Below, in pieces: positions 10,569-19,990 of a stretch of 64,000 bases of DNA; positions within the stretch are counted from its first letter, which is position 1, and each line of letters starts with the position of its first letter. Under the pieces are notes generated by a model. That model did no database searches, was not told the DNA's origin, and saw only the letters and a program-made list of their open reading frames with translations. Position numbers and translations under genes: made by a program. This DNA comes from Lachancea dasiensis. Lineage: Eukaryota; Ascomycota; Saccharomycetes; Saccharomycetales; Saccharomycetaceae. Location: positions 1,054,001 through 1,118,000 of the forward strand of contig LT598461.1 of NCBI GenBank assembly GCA_900074725.1, in the 5' to 3' direction.

Positions 10569-12173
10569 ATGGTCTATAGTGCCAAGATGTTAAATGACCT
10601 AAGTGGCGACGAAGACTCTGTCGAGTTGGAATTTGAAAGTGATTCCGAATTTAATGATGATGAGTACGGTGAGGGCAGCGACACTAGCGATGAGTTGCTG
10701 TACAAGAACGACAAGAAGAAAACTGATTATTTAGACTCAATCAACCAAAAAGAGTCGCTCGATAGAAAACCTCTTGAAAATGGGTATGAGAATGACGGTG
10801 TACCGAGACTCACTTACAACTGTTTAACAACTGATCAGATATATGACCTGGTGCTTTTAAGATTGGATCGAATACAGCCTATATTTGACTGTCCGTATGG
10901 CGACATTATTGTGATGCTACAAAAGTATGGATGGAGCGAAGAGCGACTTTTGGAAGACTGGACAGAATTTGAGGACAAGGTTCTTATTTCTTGCGGGCTT
11001 AAAGTTGCCAAGCAAATAGGTTGCTCGCGGGGATTACAGAATCACCCTGACTTTCTTTGTCACATCTGTTGTGAATCTAACAAACGAAAATCGTTTCGGC
11101 TAGAGTGCGGGCATGAATATTGTCTGGAGTGCTACCAGCACTACATCAAGGACAAGCTGCTGGAGGGTAAAGTAATCACTTGCATGGGATGTTCGTTGGC
11201 CCTGAAAAACTGCGACATAGACGCTATCGCTGGCGAAAATTCCAGTCAAGTTTTAATGAGGTCCTCGATTAAGGGCTTCATACAAAAACATAGTAATCAC
11301 TACAAGTGGTGCCCATTTGTGGACTGTAACTGTGTGATACAAGTCAATAACATTTCGACACTGTCAGAATTCCCTCGCTTTCATCTTTCACCTTACGTCG
11401 TTTGTAAGAATCACCATAGATTCTGCTTCAAATGTGGGCTGGAGTCGCACGCCCCTGGCGATTGTCAGGTCGCAGAAGTTTGGGTTAAAATGGCGCAGAT
11501 GGAATCTGCTAATTTGAATTGGGTTTTGAAGAATACTAAGGAATGCCCGAAGTGTGGCGTTAATATCGAGAAGAATGGCGGTTGCAACCATATGACATGT
11601 CAAAGTTGTGATTATGAGTTTTGCTGGATCTGTGAACTATGTTGGAAAGGACACGGGGGTGGTTACTACGAGTGTACTCGATTCAAAAAGGATGAAAATA
11701 ATGGCGCGCCGGAAACTAAAAACTCTCTTAGAAAGTATACGTTTTACTATAAGCTCTTTAGCGAGCATGAAAATTCTGCCAAGTTGGACTGGGCCCTAGG
11801 ACTGGCCGTGGAGCAGAAAGTGAAAGCGTTACAGGAAAACATTGGTCTGTCTTGGATCGAAACACAATTTTTACCGGAGAGCATTCGCGCTCTTATAGAA
11901 GGAAGGACGACCCTCAAATGGTCTTTCCCTGTGGCGTTCTATTCAGATCCATCACATAATCTCACAAAGATATTTGTCGATAATCAAGCTCTACTGGTGG
12001 GAGCGGTGGAAAGCCTATCACAGCTTTTACAAGTGAAAGAACCACAGGACATCATCAACAGGAAACTTGAGTTTTTTAATAAAGCGAAGTTTGTGGAGAG
12101 TAGAAATAAAGCACTCTCCGAGTGTGGACGGGATTTACTATGTAAGGGCATATGCATCGCGCGCACTACTTAG
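10569..12173 (+). CDS. HEL1: RBR-type E3 ubiquitin ligase Hel1
   Basis: Hel1 is a RING-between-RING ubiquitin ligase of the Ariadne group, linked to degradation of excess histones. The protein begins with an acidic region, then RING1 from about residue 164 (CHIC, later CGHEYCLEC), an IBR at about 240-310 and RING2 from about 325 (CPKCGVNIEKNGGCNHMTC). The cysteine in GGCNHMTC, about residue 339, sits where the catalytic thioester-forming cysteine of RBR ligases lies. A helical Ariadne-like C-terminus follows. The first ATG in frame (10569) gives 534 residues, close to yeast Hel1 (551, recalled); a second ATG 6 codons on (10587) is also possible. The YKR017C position agrees. Confidence 0.93.
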   Translation: MVYSAKMLNDLSGDEDSVELEFESDSEFNDDEYGEGSDTSDELLYKNDKKKTDYLDSINQKESLDRKPLENGYENDGVPRLTYNCLTTDQIYDLVLLRLDRIQPIFDCPYGDIIVMLQKYGWSEERLLEDWTEFEDKVLISCGLKVAKQIGCSRGLQNHPDFLCHICCESNKRKSFRLECGHEYCLECYQHYIKDKLLEGKVITCMGCSLALKNCDIDAIAGENSSQVLMRSSIKGFIQKHSNHYKWCPFVDCNCVIQVNNISTLSEFPRFHLSPYVVCKNHHRFCFKCGLESHAPGDCQVAEVWVKMAQMESANLNWVLKNTKECPKCGVNIEKNGGCNHMTCQSCDYEFCWICELCWKGHGGGYYECTRFKKDENNGAPETKNSLRKYTFYYKLFSEHENSAKLDWALGLAVEQKVKALQENIGLSWIETQFLPESIRALIEGRTTLKWSFPVAFYSDPSHNLTKIFVDNQALLVGAVESLSQLLQVKEPQDIINRKLEFFNKAKFVESRNKALSECGRDLLCKGICIARTT

Positions 12174-12270
12174 AATGTATATTAAGCAATATCCGGGCAT
12201 TGAATAAATAAGAGACTAGACTCTTTTATGTTCGAAATCTTTTGAGTATATTTTACACGTATAATTTTAT

Positions 12271-13716
12271 TTATCTGAACCTATCTTTCAACAGTCTCTC
12301 AGCTCCAACTTCCTCATACTCTTGCTTCCCTACCCATAATTGATGAAAGGTCCCTAAACTCGATAATATGCTACCACCAAGCCATGCTTTTGATTGCCGT
12401 TCTCTCAGATGACCAGCTGTTAATATGCGAAATTTCAAGGCAGGCAACTTTTTGTTTAATTCCGCCATTAGTCTATCAGTAAGTCCAGGTATTGATGAAG
12501 ATCCTCCACTTATGATCAGGTTGTGAGCCAAGGTAGCTCGAAGATCTACATCGGTAGCTGTTATCGCAGTGTTCACGAGGTCACCAAGTCCCGCGATTAG
12601 GCCAGAATTTTCTTGAGATTCGTCCAAAGATCTCTTACCGTTTTCATTAATAGTGGAGGACCCCGTTGGCTCAGCCTTGATCTCTTCAGGAGCTGGTGTT
12701 GATTCGGCAGTTTCTTCTCTTTCTTTGTTACCCACATTGGGCTTCGCACGTTTCATTGGCACGTAATCGTTATGCCAAGTTTCTACAACACCATTCGATC
12801 GCGGCCAATTATCTGGCATACCGTCCGTAGATGGTTTGAAAAGTTGTTCTGCGAAGGAAAATCTGGTTTTGCTGTCAAATACTATATGTTCACCCCAAGG
12901 TGCCTCGATCGATCTTTTCGACATCGAATCGAGTTCGGCTTCGAGTTTGGGAGAGTCAGAAGGTGCGACCTGAAGTAACGTTTCCTTGCATTCTTGCAGG
13001 AAACCTCTGCTGTTAGCAAAGTCAATCACGGAGCTGCTAATTTCAAAATCAAAATTTTTAGGCTTAAACTCCGGTCTCCTTTGGGCTACCTTAAACAGTG
13101 GAATGAGTTCTTTGGGTTTCAAGTGGTTCTCTATCAGTTTGTTGAGAAACTTGCCCGCTAAGAAATTTCTCGCAGAACTTTTTGAAAGGGTCATTCCATC
13201 CACCACAGGGCAGACACTTGAAACGTCATGTCCAATGTCGACCACCAGACACGTAGGTCTTCCCATCGAAAATGATATGCAAGTGGCCGTGGGCGCTATG
13301 TAGCATGCTTCGAAATCCATTCCTTCAAGCAAAACTTCTAAAGACTTTTTGCGATTTTCATCAGAGTTCCAAATAGCCTCAGTCAAGAATGCGGGTGTTC
13401 CTCTAAATGAGTCGAATTTCAACTGATCCTTGGCTGCCCATGTCCATTGCTCCTGTGCGGCATCCCAATCAACGACACAGCCGTTCTCAACAATAGGCTT
13501 TATCTCAAAATCTGGTCTAGGTAAAGTCATAAACTGATCGTTGAAAGATCTCTGGCCAGCTTTATCGCCTCCGGTGTATTGGCCGTAGCATGATGGAATG
13601 TTTAACTGGGGGACGTCAGTGCCAGAATATCCGATGTTGGTACTGTGCGAACCAGGGTCAATTACAACCGCTGATATCTCATCACCACCGTAAACTTGCA
13701 ATGCAGGATTTGACAT
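12271..13716 (-). CDS. ARP4: Actin-related protein Arp4
   Basis: Arp4 is the nuclear actin-related protein shared by the NuA4 acetyltransferase, INO80 and SWR1 chromatin remodellers. The 481-residue product shows the actin-fold phosphate loops: VVIDPGSHSTNIGYSG near the N-terminus and CLVVDIGHDVSSVCPV about 155-170. It also has LIISGGSSSIPGLTDRL late in the chain and ends like actin relatives (WLGGSILSSL). A low-complexity insertion at about residues 325-365 is poor in structure. Length matches yeast Arp4 (489, recalled). It converges with HEL1, 97 bp apart, and corresponds to YJL081C. Confidence 0.96.
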   Translation of the reverse strand: MSNPALQVYGGDEISAVVIDPGSHSTNIGYSGTDVPQLNIPSCYGQYTGGDKAGQRSFNDQFMTLPRPDFEIKPIVENGCVVDWDAAQEQWTWAAKDQLKFDSFRGTPAFLTEAIWNSDENRKKSLEVLLEGMDFEACYIAPTATCISFSMGRPTCLVVDIGHDVSSVCPVVDGMTLSKSSARNFLAGKFLNKLIENHLKPKELIPLFKVAQRRPEFKPKNFDFEISSSVIDFANSRGFLQECKETLLQVAPSDSPKLEAELDSMSKRSIEAPWGEHIVFDSKTRFSFAEQLFKPSTDGMPDNWPRSNGVVETWHNDYVPMKRAKPNVGNKEREETAESTPAPEEIKAEPTGSSTINENGKRSLDESQENSGLIAGLGDLVNTAITATDVDLRATLAHNLIISGGSSSIPGLTDRLMAELNKKLPALKFRILTAGHLRERQSKAWLGGSILSSLGTFHQLWVGKQEYEEVGAERLLKDRFR

Positions 13717-14016
13717 TCAAATTGCGTCTGAGCCAGAATTGACACGCCTGTCTTTGCGAGTTATGTCTTCATTCAGCTAGACGTCAACACCGTGATCTAA
13801 TTAAAAGGTAATATTGAACATGTTACATTCGTGTATAATGATTAAGATTTACAATGGAAGAAGGTGTTCAGCTCAGAATATTGATACTATATCTGAACAC
13901 ATAGCAGTAATCAGCTTTTCAATAAAATCAGGATGGATTCTGAGTATGTGTCTAGACTTTAATTTTGACAGGCGCTTGTCCATGTGTGTCATGTAACCTC
14001 TTTTTGCTTAAGTGTC
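13717..14016. other. ARP4 upstream region and MIC60 3' flank
   Basis: The gap holds the ARP4 promoter and the MIC60 3' untranslated region. I see AT-rich sequence and no additional gene. Confidence 0.3.
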
Positions 14017-15633
14017 TCATAGACTTCTAATTTCACAATCAAGAGCGTCGACAAGCGTCTCTATTTCGAGCTTTCTTCTAGCCTCAAGGACCCATTCGTC
14101 GCAAAGAACACGAGGCCAGCCTTTCAAGGCCACTGCTTCTTCAACTGCCTTGTCAAGTTTTGAATGTGTGAGGTTTGTACCCACGCGAGCAAATATACTG
14201 TCAACGTCACTGTCGACAGGAGTTCCATTTTTGTCGAGTACAAAGAAGCTGAAGAATTTTGCGGCAGTGTGACCCAAAATACCAGCATTGGGAGGTAGCA
14301 GGGAGGAAGTTACTAAGTCTTTTTGTAGGAGGGACCACCGGCTGTGAAGCTGTTCATTGGACAAAATTTGTTGCTTAGAGGCTAGCGAATCTAGCTGGGT
14401 GATAAGGATGTCAAGTAATTGTGGGTCTTTTGTCTTGCAACATTTGGAGGGCTTGCCTGGCAAAATTTCGTATAGGGTCTTGAGTCTGCTCAGTTCGGAA
14501 TCCAGCTGAACGCTATGGGACCCGGACTGAAGCTTGGTTTTCAAAGCAGTGGCTAACAAATTGAGCTGAGTCACAACTTCACTCTTCATCATGAAAGTAT
14601 CGACCTGATCGATGGCATCGGTGAGACCCTGAACAGAGTTGTCAAGCTCTTGCAATTTAGAAAGTCTACCAGACCTTTCTTGGTCCAGCTTTTCGGACAA
14701 AATTTTGTTGAATTCCTCGACCTGCTTGATAGACAAAAGAGCAACTTCGTTAGATTGTTTGGCTAGCAAAGCTTGCTCTTTGGCCTTGAGGGCAGAAGAT
14801 AGTTCCTCAGAGGAACGGGACTCTAGTTGGGCTTTGAAAGCATTGAACTCATTCAAGAATTGTTCAGTCAGCTCCACTTCACGAGTTTTCAGCTTCAGTT
14901 CGTAGCTCTCGGATAAATCTTGACTTGCACGTCCATACTTATCCGCCAAGGACTGGGAGAGGTCTGTTTGGAAGTTCTCGTTGAGTGTTTGGAGAGCGTG
15001 ATTGAGTTTGGCATACGTATCAGTCACGGCGTTATAGGCGTCCTCTGGCAAAATGAAGGATTCCTCATTGATCTCTTGAACACTGTCATTGACGAGCTGC
15101 ACCAAATCTCTGGTTCTGGGTTCAGCTTGGCTCCTCAAGTTCAAGGGTGGTAGTCTGAGCTTGACGAGTGTTTCATCCTCAATTTTGACCTCCTGGGTAG
15201 CAGGTAGCGCGGCAATTTGCTCCGTGGTCAACACGGAATCGGCACCGCGAGCGGGAATGCGGTCTGTTTTTGTTCCGAGCTCGCCAAATTTCTGCTTTAG
15301 CTCCTCTAGAGGCATCCGCGACGCTTGGAAAGATTCGTCTCTGTAGGACTCATAAAGTTCCACCATCGTCTCGGCTAAGGGCACATTGTCACAGAAAAGT
15401 TCGCCAAACTGGTCATTGTTCACCGAAAGAGCCACACCACCGGCATAAAACCCGGTTACCGCTATCGTCGCGCGGATCACGAAACGTCTTAGTGGATTCG
15501 ACCTTTTCATGGGTTTTCCTTCGAAGGTGGCCATTCCACGGGACCTTTGGCCCCTGCCTAACGTCTGCAGTAGTCTGCCATACGAAGCATTGTGTCTTGA
15601 TCTTAGCATGCTCGATGTGAAGGTATTCTGCAT
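14017..15633 (-). CDS. MIC60: MICOS subunit Mic60 (mitofilin, Fcj1)
   Basis: Mic60 is the core of the MICOS complex that forms crista junctions in the mitochondrial inner membrane. The 538-residue protein has an Arg/Ser-rich N-terminus fitting a matrix-targeting presequence and one membrane segment at about residues 51-71 (VIRATIAVTGFYAGGVALS). A long stretch of heptad-like coiled coil (about 160-330) follows. It ends in the mitofilin signature domain (about 430-538, including GWPRVLCDEWVLEARRKLE). The start is the first true ATG (15631-15633); a second at 15607-15609 is also possible. Length equals yeast Mic60 (540, recalled). The neighbours match YKR016W. Confidence 0.95.
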   Translation of the reverse strand: MQNTFTSSMLRSRHNASYGRLLQTLGRGQRSRGMATFEGKPMKRSNPLRRFVIRATIAVTGFYAGGVALSVNNDQFGELFCDNVPLAETMVELYESYRDESFQASRMPLEELKQKFGELGTKTDRIPARGADSVLTTEQIAALPATQEVKIEDETLVKLRLPPLNLRSQAEPRTRDLVQLVNDSVQEINEESFILPEDAYNAVTDTYAKLNHALQTLNENFQTDLSQSLADKYGRASQDLSESYELKLKTREVELTEQFLNEFNAFKAQLESRSSEELSSALKAKEQALLAKQSNEVALLSIKQVEEFNKILSEKLDQERSGRLSKLQELDNSVQGLTDAIDQVDTFMMKSEVVTQLNLLATALKTKLQSGSHSVQLDSELSRLKTLYEILPGKPSKCCKTKDPQLLDILITQLDSLASKQQILSNEQLHSRWSLLQKDLVTSSLLPPNAGILGHTAAKFFSFFVLDKNGTPVDSDVDSIFARVGTNLTHSKLDKAVEEAVALKGWPRVLCDEWVLEARRKLEIETLVDALDCEIRSL

Positions 15634-17095
15634 CAATTGGACAATGCTACTGGCGACTCCTCAGTATTTGGTCCGAGGAAGCATTATTATTGGTTATTCT
15701 AGCTCAAATTTTGCAAATACACTATTGTCCACGTGTCATTGTATACGTATAGACACATCTGAACTGTCCCTCTGCAACAGCGGTCAAGAACAATAGACAG
15801 TAGACCGTTTAGGAGTTCGACGCACCGCAGTTTTACTTTGAAGTGTCCAGCGAGAGTGGCAGCAGCGCGTTTTTCAAATTTCAAGCGTGCGAGCGATTTC
15901 GAAAGAAGCCCCACAACAAAAAAAAAGAACAAATGCTTAACGACTGGTTGCCTAGGGTAAACGTCAGCTCTTTATTGGTTTCATGAATGGTGGCAGTACG
16001 TCAAACAGCACTCCCGAGTCCCAAATCTATTCTCGCTTCTGGGAACCCGTAACCGGTCTACCAGGCACCCCAAAAACGACAAAAAGGTACCGTCGTTGAG
16101 AGCACCAGAGTATGTAAGTACTCAAATCCGAGCAGCACCGGTGCTTGTGGGCGCTAGAAGCCAGTGTCAGGACACAAGCACGTCCACTGTCACGTAATTC
16201 GTGTCTCCGTCCAGAACACGTGATACAGAAGTTAATATCACACTATACGTAACGACAACTACTCGTTTTTCTAGTCACCATCGCGTCGACTAGCTGACGC
16301 CAATCTTATTATCGAGAATTTCATTGGACTTAAACCACCGATAAAGGCCATAATCGCACATGATAGCATGGTGGCACCGATTTTTCCGAATCCCGATCAC
16401 ACCGGTACTATTGGTAGCATTCCATCACCGCCACCATTCCACTGACCTCCCCCCACTTTTTTTTTAAGCATCCTTCTGAGCCACGATGCCGTGCGGGCTC
16501 GTTGGCTAAGGACCAACCTTCTTCTTCTGGAACACGAGTGTAATCTAGATTGTGGTTTCTCCTTTGAGATGTGAAGGTATGCAAATCTCGGGATAGTCGG
16601 ACCGACGCAGTCCGGTCTCCTGTCTTGGGGTGCCGTACGGTTTTTCAACATCCAACATGAAGCCTGCAACTCGTCAATCGTGGGGCAAAGTTCGGCACGG
16701 CAATCAGTCAAGGGAGCGATCCTGGTAACCACTCGAGCTGGGAGGTTTATGCAGTATTTGCACAGAATTTGCACGGAATTTTTCCGTGTCGGTTCAGAGA
16801 TAAGGAAGTGCACTCGATCTTAACCAGGTAATAGACCACCGATAGAATCGGTTGGCAGAAGCAAATGTGCAGGAAGAGCGTACATAGTGTATTCGGCGCA
16901 TTGCCAAGCCAAGAGAAGTAGCTGCACTGTAGTAGAGTTGGGATTTAGTAGATGTTTTATAATATTTGTAGTCGGGAAGGCATTTTACTTTCTTTCCATC
17001 AACACTGACAGATGAACAGAGTGTGGGAGGTAAGCCTGTTAATGCCAAAAAATACATAATTGTAGCGGACAGGCAGATACTGCAGAGCACAAAGT
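15634..17095. promoter_or_regulatory. Long divergent intergenic region, MIC60 / YKR015C-like gene
   Basis: At nearly 1.5 kb this is one of the longest gaps in the window. Short open frames in it have no recognisable protein character and I call none. A CACGTG E-box (Cbf1/Pho4 core) lies at 16217-16222. A C-rich then T-rich run lies at about 16448-16466. The length would allow an unannotated RNA gene, but no tRNA, snoRNA box pair or other known RNA signature could be found by reading. Confidence 0.35.
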
Positions 17096-18400
17096 ATGGA
17101 TTATTTTGTCGAGAGTATAGAATCCAGCAGCGAGCTGCTGGCAAAGAGTACGCAGCTACGTGACTTGTCACGAATGGATAAGATCACCAACATCAAGAAC
17201 CTCCGCAGACTTAGCGAGCTGTTGCACTCACTGCACCAACAGGCGTATTGTGAGGAGCTCAACTGCGTGGCGCTGGCGCTGGCTAACATACTGTTGAAGG
17301 AGCCCCGCTTCCGAGCACAAGTGCTAGCCGAAAAGCTGGACTTGGTACATGACATCCAAACACGACTGCTGGTGGATTCCAGAAAGCCCGGCTTCGAGCT
17401 GCAGTGGGAGGTGCCCCTGTGGCGTGTGCTATTCTTACTGGCTCACGGTCAGCGGTCTGAAAACTTGGTGGTCTCCATGTTCGACCGGAACCTCGCTCCC
17501 GCTAAATTCCAGCATCTGGTAGATCTTCTCGACAACACGACTGCTTCGCCACATCCCATGTTGCAAGTGGTTATGGAAGAGCTGGGCAAGTTTTGGTACG
17601 CGCTGTGTTACAACTATGGTCTGCTTGTAAGGCAAAATAGCGAGGCTTTCCGGTCCTCATTAACAAAACTGAATCAAACGCTGCGCAGTGGTAAGGGCCT
17701 CCTTCTGGACAAGTTTTCCGTACCACTGATACAGTTAGCGTCGCTACTGTTGTTGTATCCAGAGAACGATCTGCTGGTAACGTTCGACATGGCACTGAAC
17801 TTGATGTTTATTCTTAAGCGAGCCGTGACCACATGGTCGCAAGAGGTGTCTCAAAGGCTGTACTCTTCTCCAGACACGTACAACATTCCACAGACTTTGC
17901 ATTTGATCCGTATCATAGTTGCACAATCGCCAGGACCTGTGAGAGACCAACTGCAACAATGCTTGAGTGGCCATCCGACGGCTCCCGTAGACTTGAAGGA
18001 ACAAATCCTCGACCTTCATAACTCCCCAATCACTTCCTCGGACGTTAGGGGCACTGTCAGTTCAGTACTAGAGGCGCTTTCTCTCTCCATCCTTGAGGCC
18101 TCCCCTCGATCTCCACAGGATATTGTTCTTGCCATACAACCAAAGCCTATGAATAGAGACCGAGATTCGGCTGAGACTGTGATTGGACAAGAATTTGTCA
18201 CTCGACCCAAGATGAGTCACCAAGCCAATGCTTCTTCAAGTTCGATCTCAACCATGCATAGTGATCGCCGGCCGTCACATTGCGACGATTCGTGGAGTGA
18301 GGAAGAGCGCTTTGAAGAGGCAACGCGGATCATGGGGGCAATCAGGAGGTTAGATGAGCTTGGCGTAATAAAGCCAACGTTGCCGAACACTATTGGTTGA
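17096..18400 (+). CDS. YKR015C-position protein; helical repeat, Ric8/synembryn-like
   Basis: The 434-residue product sits between MIC60 and YPT52 in the orientation of S. cerevisiae YKR015C, a gene without known function. The first 330 residues read as helical armadillo/HEAT-type repeats. Pieces such as ALALANILLKEPRFRAQ and VPLWRVLFLLAHGQRSE resemble the repeat blocks of Ric8, the guanine nucleotide exchange factor and chaperone of G-alpha subunits. After a Ser-rich linker the chain ends with an acidic helix starting SEEERFEEATRIMGAIRR and reaching GVIKP at about residues 397-424. This parallels the EEKEREAERLFVLFERL ... GVV pattern that closes fungal and animal Ric8. The Ric8 link is my inference from remembered family patterns. 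Yeast was thought to lack Ric8, so the call is tentative. The ATG at 17096 is the first in frame. Confidence 0.6.
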   Translation: MDYFVESIESSSELLAKSTQLRDLSRMDKITNIKNLRRLSELLHSLHQQAYCEELNCVALALANILLKEPRFRAQVLAEKLDLVHDIQTRLLVDSRKPGFELQWEVPLWRVLFLLAHGQRSENLVVSMFDRNLAPAKFQHLVDLLDNTTASPHPMLQVVMEELGKFWYALCYNYGLLVRQNSEAFRSSLTKLNQTLRSGKGLLLDKFSVPLIQLASLLLLYPENDLLVTFDMALNLMFILKRAVTTWSQEVSQRLYSSPDTYNIPQTLHLIRIIVAQSPGPVRDQLQQCLSGHPTAPVDLKEQILDLHNSPITSSDVRGTVSSVLEALSLSILEASPRSPQDIVLAIQPKPMNRDRDSAETVIGQEFVTRPKMSHQANASSSSISTMHSDRRPSHCDDSWSEEERFEEATRIMGAIRRLDELGVIKPTLPNTIG

Positions 18401-19105
18401 ATTGATCCACGCGACAAATATTACAGCAGTACACGGACAAGCAGATTTTTGAGGGCCGTTGGATAAGAAAACAGCTGCATTGAACTACCAGCCTCATTGC
18501 GCAACTGCCCTAATGTTATCTGTTGAAGATACACTGTAGGTTCGACTATCCACGCTGCAGCTCAGTAAACAAGCTCTCGAAGCCTCAGTTCCAAACCAAA
18601 TCAAGAGTTACAATTCGGCTGCTGAAAGGCAAGAAACCTACTGCTGTCTTATTCCAATTCACAAACTTAGAAGTTCGGAACATTGCAAGGTTTTCAAGTG
18701 TATTTCCCTGATTGAACGTCATATGAGATGCCAGCTTTCAGCACGTCTGAAAGCAAGTCACTTGAAACTACAATCAAGCTCAACCTTCTTTATAAACTGC
18801 CAGCGACGGGTGGAATACTCAGCGTCGAGTCCTCGAGCTCCATCGCACCTTATAGTTCATAGCATTCAAGACCCATACACCACACTGTCTTCCATGGATT
18901 CCCAACTTTTTGCTCGAGTACATTCGAGAGTACCATTATGATCACTATACACGGGAGTACTTGGCTCGGCAATCTTCATGAGTCTTGTGAGTTACATACA
19001 TACAATACAAGGTTTGATAACCAAAGATACCTCCTGTAGGGCTATCAAAGAAGTCTCAAACAACAAAGAGGTCTCGAATAAACTCAGGCTCTTTGGCTTT
19101 CAAAA
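18401..19105. other. Intergenic region upstream of YPT52
   Basis: This 705-bp gap between two same-strand genes should hold the YPT52 promoter. I see no gene and no repeat. A TATAAA-like string lies near 18790, too far from the YPT52 ATG to be a convincing core element. Confidence 0.3.
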
Positions 19106-19735
19106 ATGCTACAGTTCAAATTGGTGCTACTGGGGGACTCGTCCGTTGGAAAATCGTCTATAGTACATAGATTTGTAAAGGACTCTTTCGATGAGTTCAG
19201 AGAAAGCACAATCGGAGCGGCTTTTCTGTCGCAAACTGTCAAGCTCGGGAAACATGATGATGTTACTATCAAGTTCGAAATTTGGGATACTGCAGGTCAG
19301 GAAAGGTACAAGTCCTTGGCTCCCATGTACTACAGAAACGCCAACGCAGCACTTATAGTATACGATGTGACCCAGCCGGGTTCTCTCCTCAAAGCTCAAA
19401 GCTGGGTAGAGGAACTCAAACACAAGGTGGGAGACCAGGATCTGGTGATCTGTTTGGTGGGTAACAAGCTCGATTTGTGCGCGGAGGATCCCAATGCCCG
19501 TCAGGTGGATATTGACGACGCTCAGGCATATGCTCAAGAAAAGCACTTGCTGTTTCATGAGGTAAGTGCGAAGACAGGTGTGGGTGTGGCACAGATCTTT
19601 CAAGAAATGGGCGAAAAAGTCTACGAACAAAAAACGGCGGAATCCGCTGCAGCAGCTGCTTCTCGCCCACGTAAGGCAGTTAATGTTGAGCTGCAGAGAC
19701 CATCCACCAACGATTCCACCACCTGCTGTGCTTAA
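19106..19735 (+). CDS. YPT52: Rab5-type endosomal GTPase Ypt52
   Basis: Ypt52 is one of the yeast Rab5 homologues (with Vps21 and Ypt53) directing traffic to endosomes and the vacuole. All GTPase motifs are intact: P-loop GDSSVGKSS at residues 10-18, the Rab5-like effector region ESTIGAAF, switch II WDTAGQERYKSLAPMYYR, NKLD and SAKTG. The C-terminus STTCCA carries paired cysteines for geranylgeranylation. It has 209 residues, shorter than yeast Ypt52 (234, recalled), because two acidic insertions of the yeast protein are short or absent. The tail block LQRPSTNDSTTCC is nearly that of yeast Ypt52 and separates it from Vps21. Position matches YKR014C. Confidence 0.95.
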   Translation: MLQFKLVLLGDSSVGKSSIVHRFVKDSFDEFRESTIGAAFLSQTVKLGKHDDVTIKFEIWDTAGQERYKSLAPMYYRNANAALIVYDVTQPGSLLKAQSWVEELKHKVGDQDLVICLVGNKLDLCAEDPNARQVDIDDAQAYAQEKHLLFHEVSAKTGVGVAQIFQEMGEKVYEQKTAESAAAAASRPRKAVNVELQRPSTNDSTTCCA

Positions 19736-19990
19736 GACTGGCTCCTAATCTCGAGGGCCCAGGAACAAGAATGGAAAAGCGTTTCTGATCTCATCGGTTT
19801 TCTAATGCTCTCTGGCTGAAATGTCAGCGTGTATTATCGTCCTTCGTTTTAGACTCTGCACCATCCCTTTCCACTTAGTTGTCAGTTACTTTATTGTATA
19901 GGATAAAGCACTCAATACCATATTAATCAATCATTCTCATTGATAAAGAAGTACATACTTAAACGATTAAAACTTTTCTCTTGATGCAGT

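Noticed and set aside
16185-16395. TCACGT and TTTTTCCGAA in one gap, as in a yeast point centromere
   Set aside because: The stretch between them is not AT-rich as CDEII must be, the motifs are imperfect, and the syntenic regions in yeast are not centromeric as far as I recall.
16598-16614. CGG-N11-CCG, the Gal4-type spacing
   Set aside because: Six fixed bases occur by chance many times in 64 kb, and the neighbours are not galactose genes.
16397-16813. Open frame of 138 codons on the minus strand between MIC60 and the Ric8-like gene
   Set aside because: Composition is rich in Arg, Cys and Trp without any pattern of a folded protein, and no known gene is expected at this position.
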